This document shows positions 25,001-37,900 of a DNA stretch of 64,000 bases, piece after piece. This DNA is from Misgurnus anguillicaudatus (taxonomy: Eukaryota > Chordata > Actinopteri > Cypriniformes > Cobitidae): positions 25,446,501 to 25,510,500 of the forward strand of contig NC_073358.2 of NCBI RefSeq assembly GCF_027580225.2, written 5' to 3'. The position numbers and the translations under genes were made by a program. Each line of letters begins with the position of its first letter. The first letter of the stretch is position 1. The notes beneath the pieces were generated by a model. That model made no database searches and was not told the DNA's origin. It was given only the letters and a program-made list of their open reading frames with translations.

Positions 25001-28000
25001 CACTTATCTGATTGGCTACCTTCGCACATTTTCAGGGACTACTTTAACTTTTCTTTGTTCAGTTGTTGTTTAACATTTTATTCACTACTATTAGGCCCTG
25101 TTTACATTAGGGCATTTGCGTTTTAAAACGGCATTTTAAAATGAAAACGATTCTCGTTTATACTGGCATTTTAAAAAGAATCTGCATCCACGAATGTGTA
25201 AAATAACTTATTACTCTAATAATAGCTTACCTTTGAGCATTTATGCAGCCTAGGGGTGTGCGATATTGACAAAAATTCATACCTGGATCCTTTGCCGGCA
25301 ACTACAACAGACACTATTTTTGAACCTATGAAAAAATGTGTTTCGGAAAGTCTTATATTATTTTAGCTCCCCCCTACAACATATTAATATGATTAATAGG
25401 TTATTGTTGATGTTATAAACCAAACAGAAATGTCTTTATGATTTAAAAAGGAAGCATTCAAGTGAACAGTACTAAACAGTAGCGAACCTGAAGCAAAAAT
25501 AAATGTCAGCAAATGCAAACTTCAATCAAACATAATAAAAGGTGAAGTACAGCTTTAGCCTACAGAAATGCTTATTGGTTTAATGTAAGGAGTTCCTCTT
25601 CAGTCATTCCACGCTGTTATATTTATAATAGTTCATTGTTCGCAGTTCATATTTATGATCTTATAGTCCATTTGAAAATTTTCGTGCAAACTGACTGTAA
25701 TCCTCAGAAAAACACCAAATAACTTATCTTTCCTAATCCTTACCTGTCGCTGTTCAGTGCATGTGTGTTCCCTCACACGCGTTCTCCAACAAAAAAGTGT
25801 GGCTGGCTAAAGTATTAAAAATTAATATGACGTTAATTTTTAAAAGTGTGCGAGGTCCGTGCACGTACTCCACTAGCAACACAGAAATAGCAAAAAGCGC
25901 AATCGGCTAAACGAGCATTAAATATTAATATGACGTTGATTTTATTGTTTTTATTCATTTATATTCAAAATTAAGAGACAAATTATATGAAACGAAATTC
26001 ATTTTAAAGTAGCAAACAAAACTTAAATTAAACTCGAAAATAATGTCTGACCCGTTACAATTCTCCCTTTATATTGGCCTTTACAATGCCCTATAATATG
26101 GCGTTTAAAATTACAGTCTATCTTTCGTAATAAGCTAAATTAATTTAAACAAAACATAAACAACATTACAACAATATTCAAACTCAACAATACTCAAACA
26201 TAAATATAAAACAGACATTATCTATAAGGATACATGTTACAACAATCTGATATACACTGTAAAAAAATCCGTAGAAATTGCAGCTGAGTTGCCGGTAATT
26301 TACCATAGATTTAAATTTATGTTATTTACTGGCAACATTTTGTTCAAAGTTAAATGAACATTAAACATTTACAAGTCTTTGTCTTTACAGAGTAAAACTA
26401 AAAAACAGCATCAAGCAAAACATTCTGGGAAACAAAATCTGAAGCAAAAAACAGAAAAAGGTTAATGATGATTTCTGGTTACCAGAATGCTTTGCATGAG
26501 GCTGTTATTGTATAGTTTTATTCTGTAAAGATAAAGACTTGTTAATATTTAAAATTTATTTAACTTTGAACAAACTCTTGCCAGTAAATAACATAAATGT
26601 AAATCTACGGTAAATTACCGGCAATCCAGCTGCAATAACATTGAAATTTTTACGGACTTTTTTTACAGTGTAGCGTTTATAATAGCTGGTTGGTAGATGT
26701 TTACTATTTTTGGCAAAACCTCCGTTGCAAACCTCCATTTACCTGAATAAAAATATTTTTTACTTTGAAAATGATGCGCTGTCACGTTAACATCAGCTGT
26801 TTGTTTACATAAGACTCCGTCTACGTTCATTTACACTCAACTCAACGTCTGAGTTCTCAAACTAAAGCAGGGTCTGCAGCGTTTACGAACGACTCCGTTT
26901 ATGAGGGTCGAAAACGGTGGCGTAGTGTAAATGAAAGGCGTCGCAAAAGTAATGCGTTTTAAAAGGTTAACGCATTAATGTAAACATAACCTTAGTCTGT
27001 GAAGGGACTGTCACACTACACTTTTCATTCTATTGACCTTCATTTATATGCATGCGAAGGCATCAGACCGAGGTTGTGTGATGATATTTTGCATTTTGCT
27101 GCGCACCAGAGATCAAGTATGTTAAACTTTCGTATCACGTGGAGATATGTGACCAGTAGAAAACCAGAACTTTACGGCGTAAAATTTATCTCTGATGAAA
27201 AGCAAAGATGGACGAAGCCAAAGAGCTTATATTGACAAGGCTCTCCCAACCTATATTTGCCGTAAAGTCCGAAAAATCTAATGTGACCATCCCATGATTC
27301 TAGTGTAATATTGTCCCACGTAGCCAGACCTTCAAACTGACGGCAGAAAAACTGGACTCTAGCAGCTTTCATTAACCAAAGATTGGCCTAAAGGCCATCT
27401 GACTGACAGGTAAAGTTTTTGTTTAGTTTCCTGCAAATAGTTACAGAATAGGACACGATTTTCATGTTTTTACAATTTTGTGTGCCTTACACATCAGATG
27501 TTCAGCCAATGGTCCATGGGTCTGAGGCCAGGTATAATATAGCTTTGATAACTCCACCCCTTAATGACATAAGAAACAAAAATGACCAGCCTAGCGTTTC
27601 TTCTGGTGCTAGATACTTTTTAGCCAGTTTAAACCCTGAAACTATTTATCTGCCATTATTGAACATCCTGACTTTACAAAGTGATGCAAATGCCTTTTCA
27701 TGCCATCTGAGCAGCAATGCTTTGGGCTTGTGTTTGTGTTAGATTTGCATGATGTATAGTTCCTCTATATGTGCTTTGCCCTGAGCTGTATTTTCAACAG
27801 GAACTAACTGCCTCCCTCTCTTGCTCTTTCTCATTTCTGTGTCTTTTCGTAACCTCTGGCATTGCCTGGCTGCACACGCTGGGTGTGTGTGGTATGGAAC
27901 CGCTGTTTGTTTGTGTTTGGATGGCTGTGGGAATGTTCGGTCTGTCTTTATGTTGATTGTCGGGTCGTGACTCTGCGTGTATGTGCGGTTGAACGGCTGT

Positions 28001-31000
28001 AGTCGTGCTGAGCAGGTGCCTCCCTGCTTGACTCACGAGACCTCGTTGCCCTCTCCATGGGGCACGCCAGCAATCGCCAGGAAGAGGTACTGCTTTCTGT
28101 CACCTCTTCCTATTTTTCCTCTGTCATTTCCTCTTTTCAATTCTTATTACTTGCCTGTTCGGTCTTCCATTTCCTTCTCACTTCTTTCATTCAACTATTC
28201 CCTCTCTTGATCACTGTATTTGTTTACCGTTTCCTTTAATCTTTCTCTAATATCTTACTTTGAATTATTTTGTTGGTTACTGTTACTTGGTTTCTGTGTC
28301 TGGTGTCGCACAGATTAGCCCGCACACCATAACGTTTGTAAATTCTTATCTACATATTATGTATGATGAACTTTCTTTTTTTTCCGATTGGCTGTTGTTT
28401 TGCTGCATAACTGCATTTACACATTCAGTGTGGATAAAAAATACTTGCATTATTTATGTGCAACAAAAATAATGCCTGATTAAAGGGATAGTTCACCCAA
28501 AAATGAAAATAATGTCATTAATAACCTCTTTCACACAGTAATTCTGGTAAATTACCATGAATTTACCAGAATGAATTTACCAGTAAATACAAAAATGTGC
28601 TGTTCACACATGCAGTGACGTTCCTTCTTTTTACCAGTAAGACATCATTCACACATCAGTATCAAACTACCGGTAAACTCGGAGAGAAAGTGTAAGTTAC
28701 CTGTGGCGCGCGGCTGGCGAGCTCTGTCCGTGTCGTATTTGTAAACAATGGCAGGTAATGACTTAATATCCACGGTCCGTATGTTGTTGTGTTAGGCCGC
28801 GTCAAACGGAACCTGCGTTTGCACATTAGGCTTCACAGAGGTGTGCTAAGGATGTCGGCAATTTGGCAAATAGATGGTAAGCTGTTTTAAAGAACTTTGG
28901 TGAAGAAATGTGGATGTTAACTTTAGGAGTGCTCGACTTTTAAGCAGCAACTGTGTGGAAACTTCGGTAAACAGTTCGGGGGTAAATGCGTCACCTGTAT
29001 AAAAAACTTTCTAATTGGCCCGATCTGTCAGCACGGTCTAACGTCGTCCGTTCTAAATGCCGGTAATCCTATATTTTTCGTTCACACATAGCGCTTACCT
29101 GTAAATTACTAATATTACAACCTGTCTTACTGGTAAATTGGGAGCACTAATTTACCGGAAAGGTTCTGTTCACACATGACATGTTAACTGCAATTTACCA
29201 GTAAATTACAAGTAAAGACGGTATGGGTGAAAGGGACTAATGACTCACCCTCATGTCGTTCCAAACTCGTAAGACCTCCGTTCATCTTTGGAAACACAGT
29301 TTAAGATGTTTTAGATTTAGTCTGAGAGCTTTCTGACCCTCCATTGAAAATCTATGTATGGTATACTGTCCATGTCCAGAAAGGTAATAAAAACATCATC
29401 AAAGTAGTCCATGTGACATCAGTGGGTCAGTTAGAATTTGTTGAAGCATCGAAAATACATTTTGGTCCAAAAATAACAAAAATTACGACTTTATTCAGCC
29501 ATGTCTTCTCTTCCGGGTCTGTTGTGAACTGCTGCTAACGTGTTATCTGGTGCGCCCCAGCTTTAGAGTCTTAGGGAGACGCACACTGTAAGTTTGAAAA
29601 AAAAAATCGCAACCTGTCAGCAGCGTCACTGTGCACGTGCAGTCGCAACAGACCCGGAAGACAATGCTGAATAAAGTCGTATTTTTTTTTATTTTTGCAC
29701 CAAAATGTATTTTTGATGCTATTTTCAAAGCGGGTGCATTAATGGTATTTATTTTCATTTTTGGGTGAACTATCCCTTTAAGACAGTATTTTATGAATCT
29801 ACTTTAATAGAGGAAGGGATTGTTTTATAAAACTGTTCATCACCATTTACTCCTCTCCACATCACATCAACTGCCGTGTTAAGTTACTTTTGCTCACCGC
29901 TAAAGCTTGTTTTCTTGAAAAATTCAGTTTTTTAGAGAATGTTTAATCCCAAAAATTTTACTGACACGTTGTCTAGCCATTCGTGACATTATGCGGTCCT
30001 GCTTGTCGCTTAGCGCTGTCGATTGCTTGATTACTTCAGCATTGTACAGATGACCCTGTTCACCCTGTAAACTCATTGGACCAACATTCTGCTCCCTATT
30101 TATATATCACTTGTAAAACTGTATATAGAACGACAGATTTTGGAGGTACATCATTGGATATTACGTGCCAAATTCCTAAAGCTTCATATAGTAAACTATT
30201 AAGAGTGCATTACTGTATTTTTGTTCCATCATGTCTCATCTGGTTAGCTTACATTATATCTGGATAATACTGCCAAGTCATGAGGTATACAGTCCTGAGC
30301 CCTATTTGCACGGGATTCGTTTTACAAGGGGAAAATCGTGCTTCTCAGAGGTCTCTCTGTTTTTAATCCCTTCCGAATTGGCCATGTCTATGTTTTTCTC
30401 TCACGACCTCCGTAACAATTCTAGAGCAATTTACATACTGTTTTTCGGCTAACTGGCTAGGTCCTCTGAGCAATTTAATCCTGTCCGGATGCAAATGTCT
30501 GTGTTTGCCAGCAATATCTTTTGAAAACGCGGTTCTTTTCGTGTTTTGGCCAACATGAACATATATTGTACCCTCTGCGTCCTGTTCATTCAGATATGAA
30601 GTTTTTTCCCATTCCGCGGAATAAAATAATTAAAAAAAAGACAAGCAGAATATCATACACTGTTAGAACTGGCCACTGTAATATCAGTATAAGGTAAAAA
30701 ACTCAAACTTATTTTGTTCAACTCTGGAATGGTTAATTACTACAGATAATTAATCATGATTTCTTTATTTCTTTGGGTTTATTATAAGCAGCCAGTTAAA
30801 TAAGACATGTAGGCTACTTTAGTGGGATTTGAATGAGATATTTTAATTTATTAAAATTAAATTAATAAATTACATGTTCTGTAATAATTGAACATTTTAA
30901 GCAAAATATCAAACATGACAAACACGCGTATCCAGGGCACACCCAAACGCACGAAACATACACTCCCATCTCTGGAATAGCCTGAATCAGTACATAAAAT

Positions 31001-31498
31001 GTACCCGTCTGAATCGGTACATAAAATCACAGACGTCGTGGGGGACACATTGAAACTCAAACGTCGTTTGGAAAACTAATCCCGTCCGAATAGTGCTCTG
31101 GTCAGAGTTAACATGCTTAAATATGAGCAAAAAAGCCTATTAAAATAAATACGCATTGTTCTATAAGTCTTTTTTTTATTCAATAAAAAATTGGGAGGAA
31201 TAAAAAATGAATAATAAATCTATAATAAAACATATTTTATTTTTTTAGAGCAGCGGTGGCCATTCCTGGTTGTGGAGGGCCACTGTCCTGCAAAGTTTAG
31301 CTCCAACCCCAAACAAACACACCTGAATGTCATTTCCGAAACATACTGAAGCCTTTAATTGGGATTTTCAGGTGTGTTTGATTAGGGTAAACTTCGCAGG
31401 ATGGTGGCCCTCCAGGACCAGGAATGCCCACCCCTGTTCTAGAGCATACAAAAGAAGGGTTTGTGTTTGCATAATAATTACACACACAAATATATATA

Positions 31499-31581
<83 letters not shown>

Positions 31582-32891
31582 GGCTGTCAATAGATTAAAA
31601 AAATTAATCTAGATTAATCGCATGATTTCATGAGTTAACTGCGATTAATCGCAAATTAATCGCACATTTTTATCCATTCTAAATTTACCCTAATTTAACA
31701 CTTTTCAGGTTTTTAATATTCTAATCATATATACATATATAGATGCTTTATGCAAATGTATGTTAACAACAGCCTGTTTACATTTTAACAGAATCACCAG
31801 CCATTGTTTTGTATATGAATTTTCCTTTCAGAAGATTTTTCTTTCTCCATTTTTGTTTGCTGCTGCATCATTTGTGACCTGTGCTGGCAAGTTGAGTCGG
31901 AATTAGCAAATTTAAAAAAAATAGTTGTTCATATTTTGACATTCTCTATTAAAACATAGAACAATGCATGATTTGTTGAAATATAACAAAATATGACAGA
32001 ACTACACGTGTTTGAAGTTGAAAGAGTCAAATTACCACAAAAATTTCCACATCCATCCATCCATCCATTATATTACCACATCAATACCTTAAAATCACTG
32101 GTAAAACTAATAGATTTAGCACACACAAAGCAAAAACATCATCAATGTATGTTCAACTTCTTTTCCTTTTGTTTGATTGACATTGAGACAGACTGCTTAA
32201 AATCTAAGTGAACTAATATAATGTTACACATCAGATAGTTTTACCCAACAGTTAACCAAACATTTACTTAAAACATAACAGATTATAGAGCCTACCTGCG
32301 TGAATTCTTATCAAAACAGATATTTGTAAAACTGTAATTTTGTGTAGATGTCTATATATCCGGGTCGCGCACTCGCGCGTCTGTGTGCACGCGCTTCAGA
32401 TATCAGTCAGTCAGCGTGAGGGGATCGCTTTTGAGTCTTGTCGCTCTTAATAACTCTTTAACATTAATCAGGTACCGAACTTTATCTCTCTTAATGACTC
32501 TTTTAACATCAAGCAAGTCCTGCAGTCTATTTTCTAAGTCATGCATAAAAGCGAAACCAAAATGAATTGAGACGCATCTTTGTATTAGATTAAGCATTAG
32601 GAGGACGGGAAGGTTACACCTCTCAGACGTATAAATAAAGATCATATCAGATGTCCAACGAGCATTTAGAGCATTGGATTTGGTAGACAATTTGCTTAAT
32701 GTTCTTATTTCTATGAAAACCTTTTACTAATTTAGAGAGAGTCACATTTGTCTGCGTCTCTGTTCATTCAACTATGGGCTGGACCAAGGGTCAAACAGAA
32801 ATTGCGCGTTGCGTTAATCTCCGTTAATAAAATTAGTGGCGTTAAAATGAATTTGCGTTAACGCGTTATTAACGCGTTAATTTTGACAGCA

Positions 32892-32981
<90 letters not shown>

Positions 32982-34251
32982 GGCTGTCAATAGATTAAAA
33001 TATTTAATCGCAGTTAATCGCATGATTTCATGAGTTAACTCGCGATTAATCGCAAATTAATCGCACATTTTTATCTGTTCTAAATTTACCTAAATGTAAC
33101 ACTTTTTAAGATTTTAATGCTCTAATCAGCATGGATTTGGATATATATGCTATATGCAAATGTATGTCTACAACAGCCTGTTTACATTTTCAACAGAACC
33201 ATCAGCCATAGTTTTATAAATGTTTTTGCCTTTAGAAGACCTTGTTCTTTCTCCATTTCTGTTTGCTGCTGCATCATTTGTGACCTGTGCTGGCAAATTG
33301 AGTTGGGATGAGCAAATTTAAAAAAAATGTGTCATTTATATTTTAACATTCTCTATTAAAAAACTTCAAAACAATTGGACCAATTGTTGGAATCTGACAA
33401 AGCATGACAGAACTACACCTGTTAATGCAGAGCAAAAACAATATCAATATACATATATGTTTTTCTTTTCTTGTTTAATTTTGACATTGAGACAGACCAC
33501 TTTAAGACTGTAGGATAATGCAAGGGTTTAATATAAATGACACAGCAGATACTTTTCCTTAACAGTTAACCAAACATTCACTTCAGATATAACAGATTAT
33601 AGGTCATACCTGCGTGAATTCTGGTCAAAACAGATATTTTTAAACCTGTAATTTTGTGTTAGATGTCTATATATATCGAGCCCAGTCTCCTGAAGATGCG
33701 TATAAATAGCACGAACTTTCACGCACACGCGCGTTTGTGTGCATGCGCTTCAGACGTCTGCGTCAGACATCGCTTTTGAACCTTGTGACTCTTAATAACT
33801 CTTTTAACATCAATCAGATCCCGACCTTTATCTCCCTTAATGCTTATTTTAACATCAAGAAAGTCCTGCAGTCTATTTTCTATAATTTCTGAATGCTTTT
33901 TTAAAACGAAACTAAAAAGTGAAAGAAGACGCATCTTTGCTTTATATGGATTTGGGACGGTACACCTAACAGAAAACGTGCAGATAAAGAAAACTGCACG
34001 TGCAGAAAACGTGCATTTTAGATGTTTAATTACCATTTAGAGCATTTGATTCGCTAGACGAGAGCTTAATGTTATTATTTTTATGAAAAGCTCCGACTCA
34101 TCTAGACAGCGCCAGTCACTTCCTGCGTCTCAATTCATCCAGCTGTGGGTCAAACAGAAATTGCGTGTTGCCTTAATCGCGCGTTAATAAAATTAGTGCC
34201 GTTAAAATGAATTTGCGTTAACGCGTTATTAACGCGTTTATTTTGACAGCC

Positions 34252-34301
<50 letters not shown>

Positions 34302-34946
34302 CTATAATAAACTCATCCAAACAATGGCATAACACAAATGCAACTTTGGAAATTATGTTGGTGACTAATCCAAAAATGAACCAAAACTCTGTTATATTTT
34401 ATTATTTGAAGTGCAGTCACCCTTTGCCTAGAAATTTTTGAAGCGTATGCATGTTATTTTTTTAAGAAGCTTCTTAAATTTTCAATATAGGATGAATTTT
34501 AAAGAGTATTGAAAGAGTTCATATTTAATCTGGGCTCTTATTGACTGCTTTTTCTTCAATATTCAGTGTAAGTCATCTATTTTAAAAAAAAATGTTGATA
34601 AAAAGGTCTCGTTCTAAGTTAATAAACACATAACGGTTCATTATGAAAGGTCTTTATACACCCCTGATAATGTAGTTTTGTATATTATTTTGCATTTTGC
34701 AGTTTTCTAATAACAAAAATTAATCTGTTTGGCACAGGTATATTTTTGTCTACAAAAGTAATTTTAAGCATTTAACCACCTTCAGCTTAAATGGTTTTTA
34801 AGATCATAGTTAACATTTTATCCAAGTGTGTCCAAACTTTTGGCCTGTACTGTATATTTATATATAGGGCACATATATATAAATACAGTAATGCACTCTT
34901 TTTATATATATAAAAATCTTAAATGTATACATATGTGTTTTTATGT

Positions 34947-34992
<46 letters not shown>

Positions 34993-37900
34993 TATGCAAA
35001 CAGTAACTTTTAATTTATATGCGATTAATCAGACAGACAGAAACAAAAAAGCAAAAGACAAATTAAGTTTTCAAGCAAACAGACAAGATGGGTAAATATA
35101 CTCCTGGATCTTTAATGTTGTGGGTCTGGTTCAGATACACAGCATTATGGATTCTATTAAATACCAACAGATAATATAACCTGATATCCTTTGCTAGAAA
35201 TCTTATGGGGTGTTTTCCCGGACAGGGATTATCTTAAATCAGGACTAGGTCTTAGTTTCATTAGGAAATATAACTCGTTTTAACAAACATGCCTTACTAA
35301 AAACATCACTTGTGTGCATTTTGAGGCAAAACAAATGGCACTGATGTATTTTATGATATGTCAGTGCAGGTTGTTTTCAGTTTGGACAGGTCTTACATTT
35401 ATTTTAGTCTAGGACTAGTCTAATCCCTGTCCGGGGAACCGCCCCATAATGGGCTAAAAGTCAACACAAAAAAATTGGTTACTGAACACAATATTAAGGT
35501 CCTACTATGGCCAAGCCAGTCCCCTGACCTGAACCCATAGAAAATTAGTGTGGTGTACCAAAGAAGAGAGAGCCCCAATGTGAACCTTAGAAGTAGGATC
35601 AGGAGAGAATCTGTATGGATTAATTGTCTTTGATCAGTTCCCATGTAACCTTCAACCTCACAAGACATTACAGAAGACTCAAAGCTGCAATATTGGTAAT
35701 GTGAGGTTGCAGATCATATTAAAGAACTTAAAAATGGCACCAGTAATTGTGAAAGCATGTGCAAAACGCGTTTCAAAAAGAGATTCCCCCATTTTCAATT
35801 ATCTTGGTTCAATGAATGGTTAGATTTTGTGAATTTTTTTAATGAAAGATCAAAAGAATACACAGTGCCGTTTTAATTCCACAGCTTCCTTTGCTCATAT
35901 TTAATAGGACTGCATATGAGTATGATTGTGTTGTGCTAAAAAACTAAGATGAGTGATTAAACAATCTCTTCTTTTCAATAGACATGGCTACCACGGCTCA
36001 TCCAATTCTACTCCTGGTAAACCTTTAACGGACCTGAAGGTGCACTTAGGAAATCCCTCTCAGCACTCCTCAGACCCGGTAGTCATTCACCCTGGAGCAG
36101 TGTTGGCAATGCTAGACCTTCTTCCTTCTGTTTCGTCTGACACACAGCCTGAGGTATGAGCTGTTCACTTGTACATAGGCTCTTTCTTATAATCTAGTGA
36201 GCCGACACCTTGTGACGTGTCTACATGGGCAACTCTTTGAAGAAAATGGTTGTTTATCGCTGACTTGAAGCTAGAAAAACTCAATGAATATCATATTGGC
36301 ATTAAAATATATACAGTAGTACACAAAAAATGCAGAGCTTGCTTTGCCACATCCATGAAATGTGGTGCTTACGCTGGTGCCTACAATTTGAGACGGCCTT
36401 CATACCAGCAGCATGCTTACTATGCTCATTAGGCTTTGAGACAGAGCCAAGTTTTTACATCTTTAAAGACATCACTCATGAATTGTCTAATGGACAATAA
36501 AAACATCCATCTCATGTACCATCAAAATTAAGACTATAGTCAATACTATTTCAGGATCCACAATGAGAATCTGATCCCCTAATGGCCTCATTGCATCACA
36601 TGCAGTGGTCTACAGAATTCACTTCACTGACATTATCATGCAACGTTAAGCTAATGATTCTTGGAGTTTGGCTAAGCTACAAATCTTAGTTTTTAATTTC
36701 AATTCAAAGTTTCATCATCTTTGATTCCTGAAACTCACTTCACTCTCACCTTGCTTCTCAGCACGCTCTGGATCTTCAGTTAGCTGTTGCTAACATCCTG
36801 CAGCTTCTGGTGCATTCGGAGAGGAACCAGCAGATCCTTTGTGAGGCGGGTCTGCATTCACGTCTACTTCAACGCTGTAGCTGTGCTTTAGGAGATGAAG
36901 ATCACCCGCTCCACCCACCCCTGCAAAGGATGTTTGAGCGACTGGCCTCTCAGGCCCTACAGCCCATGGTGCTCAGGTGACTCAAAAGACTTTCATTATG
37001 TTATCATCCTTCGATAAGCGATACGAGAGGAAATTGCTAAAGGGAACTTGAGAAGAGAACAACAAAGCATTCAAAACAATGCCGCTCAGGACTAGATAGA
37101 GCTGTAATAGGATTTATATCCTGCAGCATAATGGCTTATAGCCTTTTTGTAATACATTTTTATCAGTTGAGCATTGGAGCCCTAAAAAGCTTTACACTAG
37201 TATGATTGAATGTAAAAAATTGGGCATAGAGATTGTACAGCTATTCACAGTAGCAGAGTGTGTATGTGCATACAGTGCATCAGTAAAATAATCATATTAC
37301 AAACAATATACCTGGGTTTGACAACTAAATGAAGCCTTGTTTATACTCGACACATCCGCATAAAGCTGGCAACGACGTTAGTTATATCCACGTTGTCGTG
37401 CACGCCGAGTTGCCCATTTTCATTGTGTCCCATCATTTTAGCGACCATTGGAGTCAGCTGATAAACTAAACTTTTGCCGAAACCCGGTGGAGGGACGCCA
37501 AAAACATCTTTCCGATCCCCAAATGCTTTGACCGCATTTTTCTGTTCCTCTTTTAAAATCAATGCGCTGTTGATATCTTCTAGAACAGACTTGATGACAG
37601 AATATTCATATCTCAATTCTCCAGCGGCAGCCGTATTCATTATAAACTGAATCAACACAAGCTCTTTGGTGACGTGGTTGATTATGTTACTGTTGATCAT
37701 CTGTCCATCATTGAATAAAGCCCTCTCTGACAAATTTTAATTTGGTTGGCACCCAGGCTAACTAAGACCTTTACTTGCATTCTGGCGTAATAATTAAGGA
37801 CTTTGCTGTCGTATCATGGCATGCAGGAGGCACAATGATATTATAGGCCTAGAAAATTGCAACTTTTAATTTTCCGTCTGCTTTAGTACATGATGTAACT

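Noticed and set aside
31327..31581. Open frame ending in alternating Ile-Tyr
   Set aside because: The tail is a translation of the AT microsatellite; the front half is hAT MITE.
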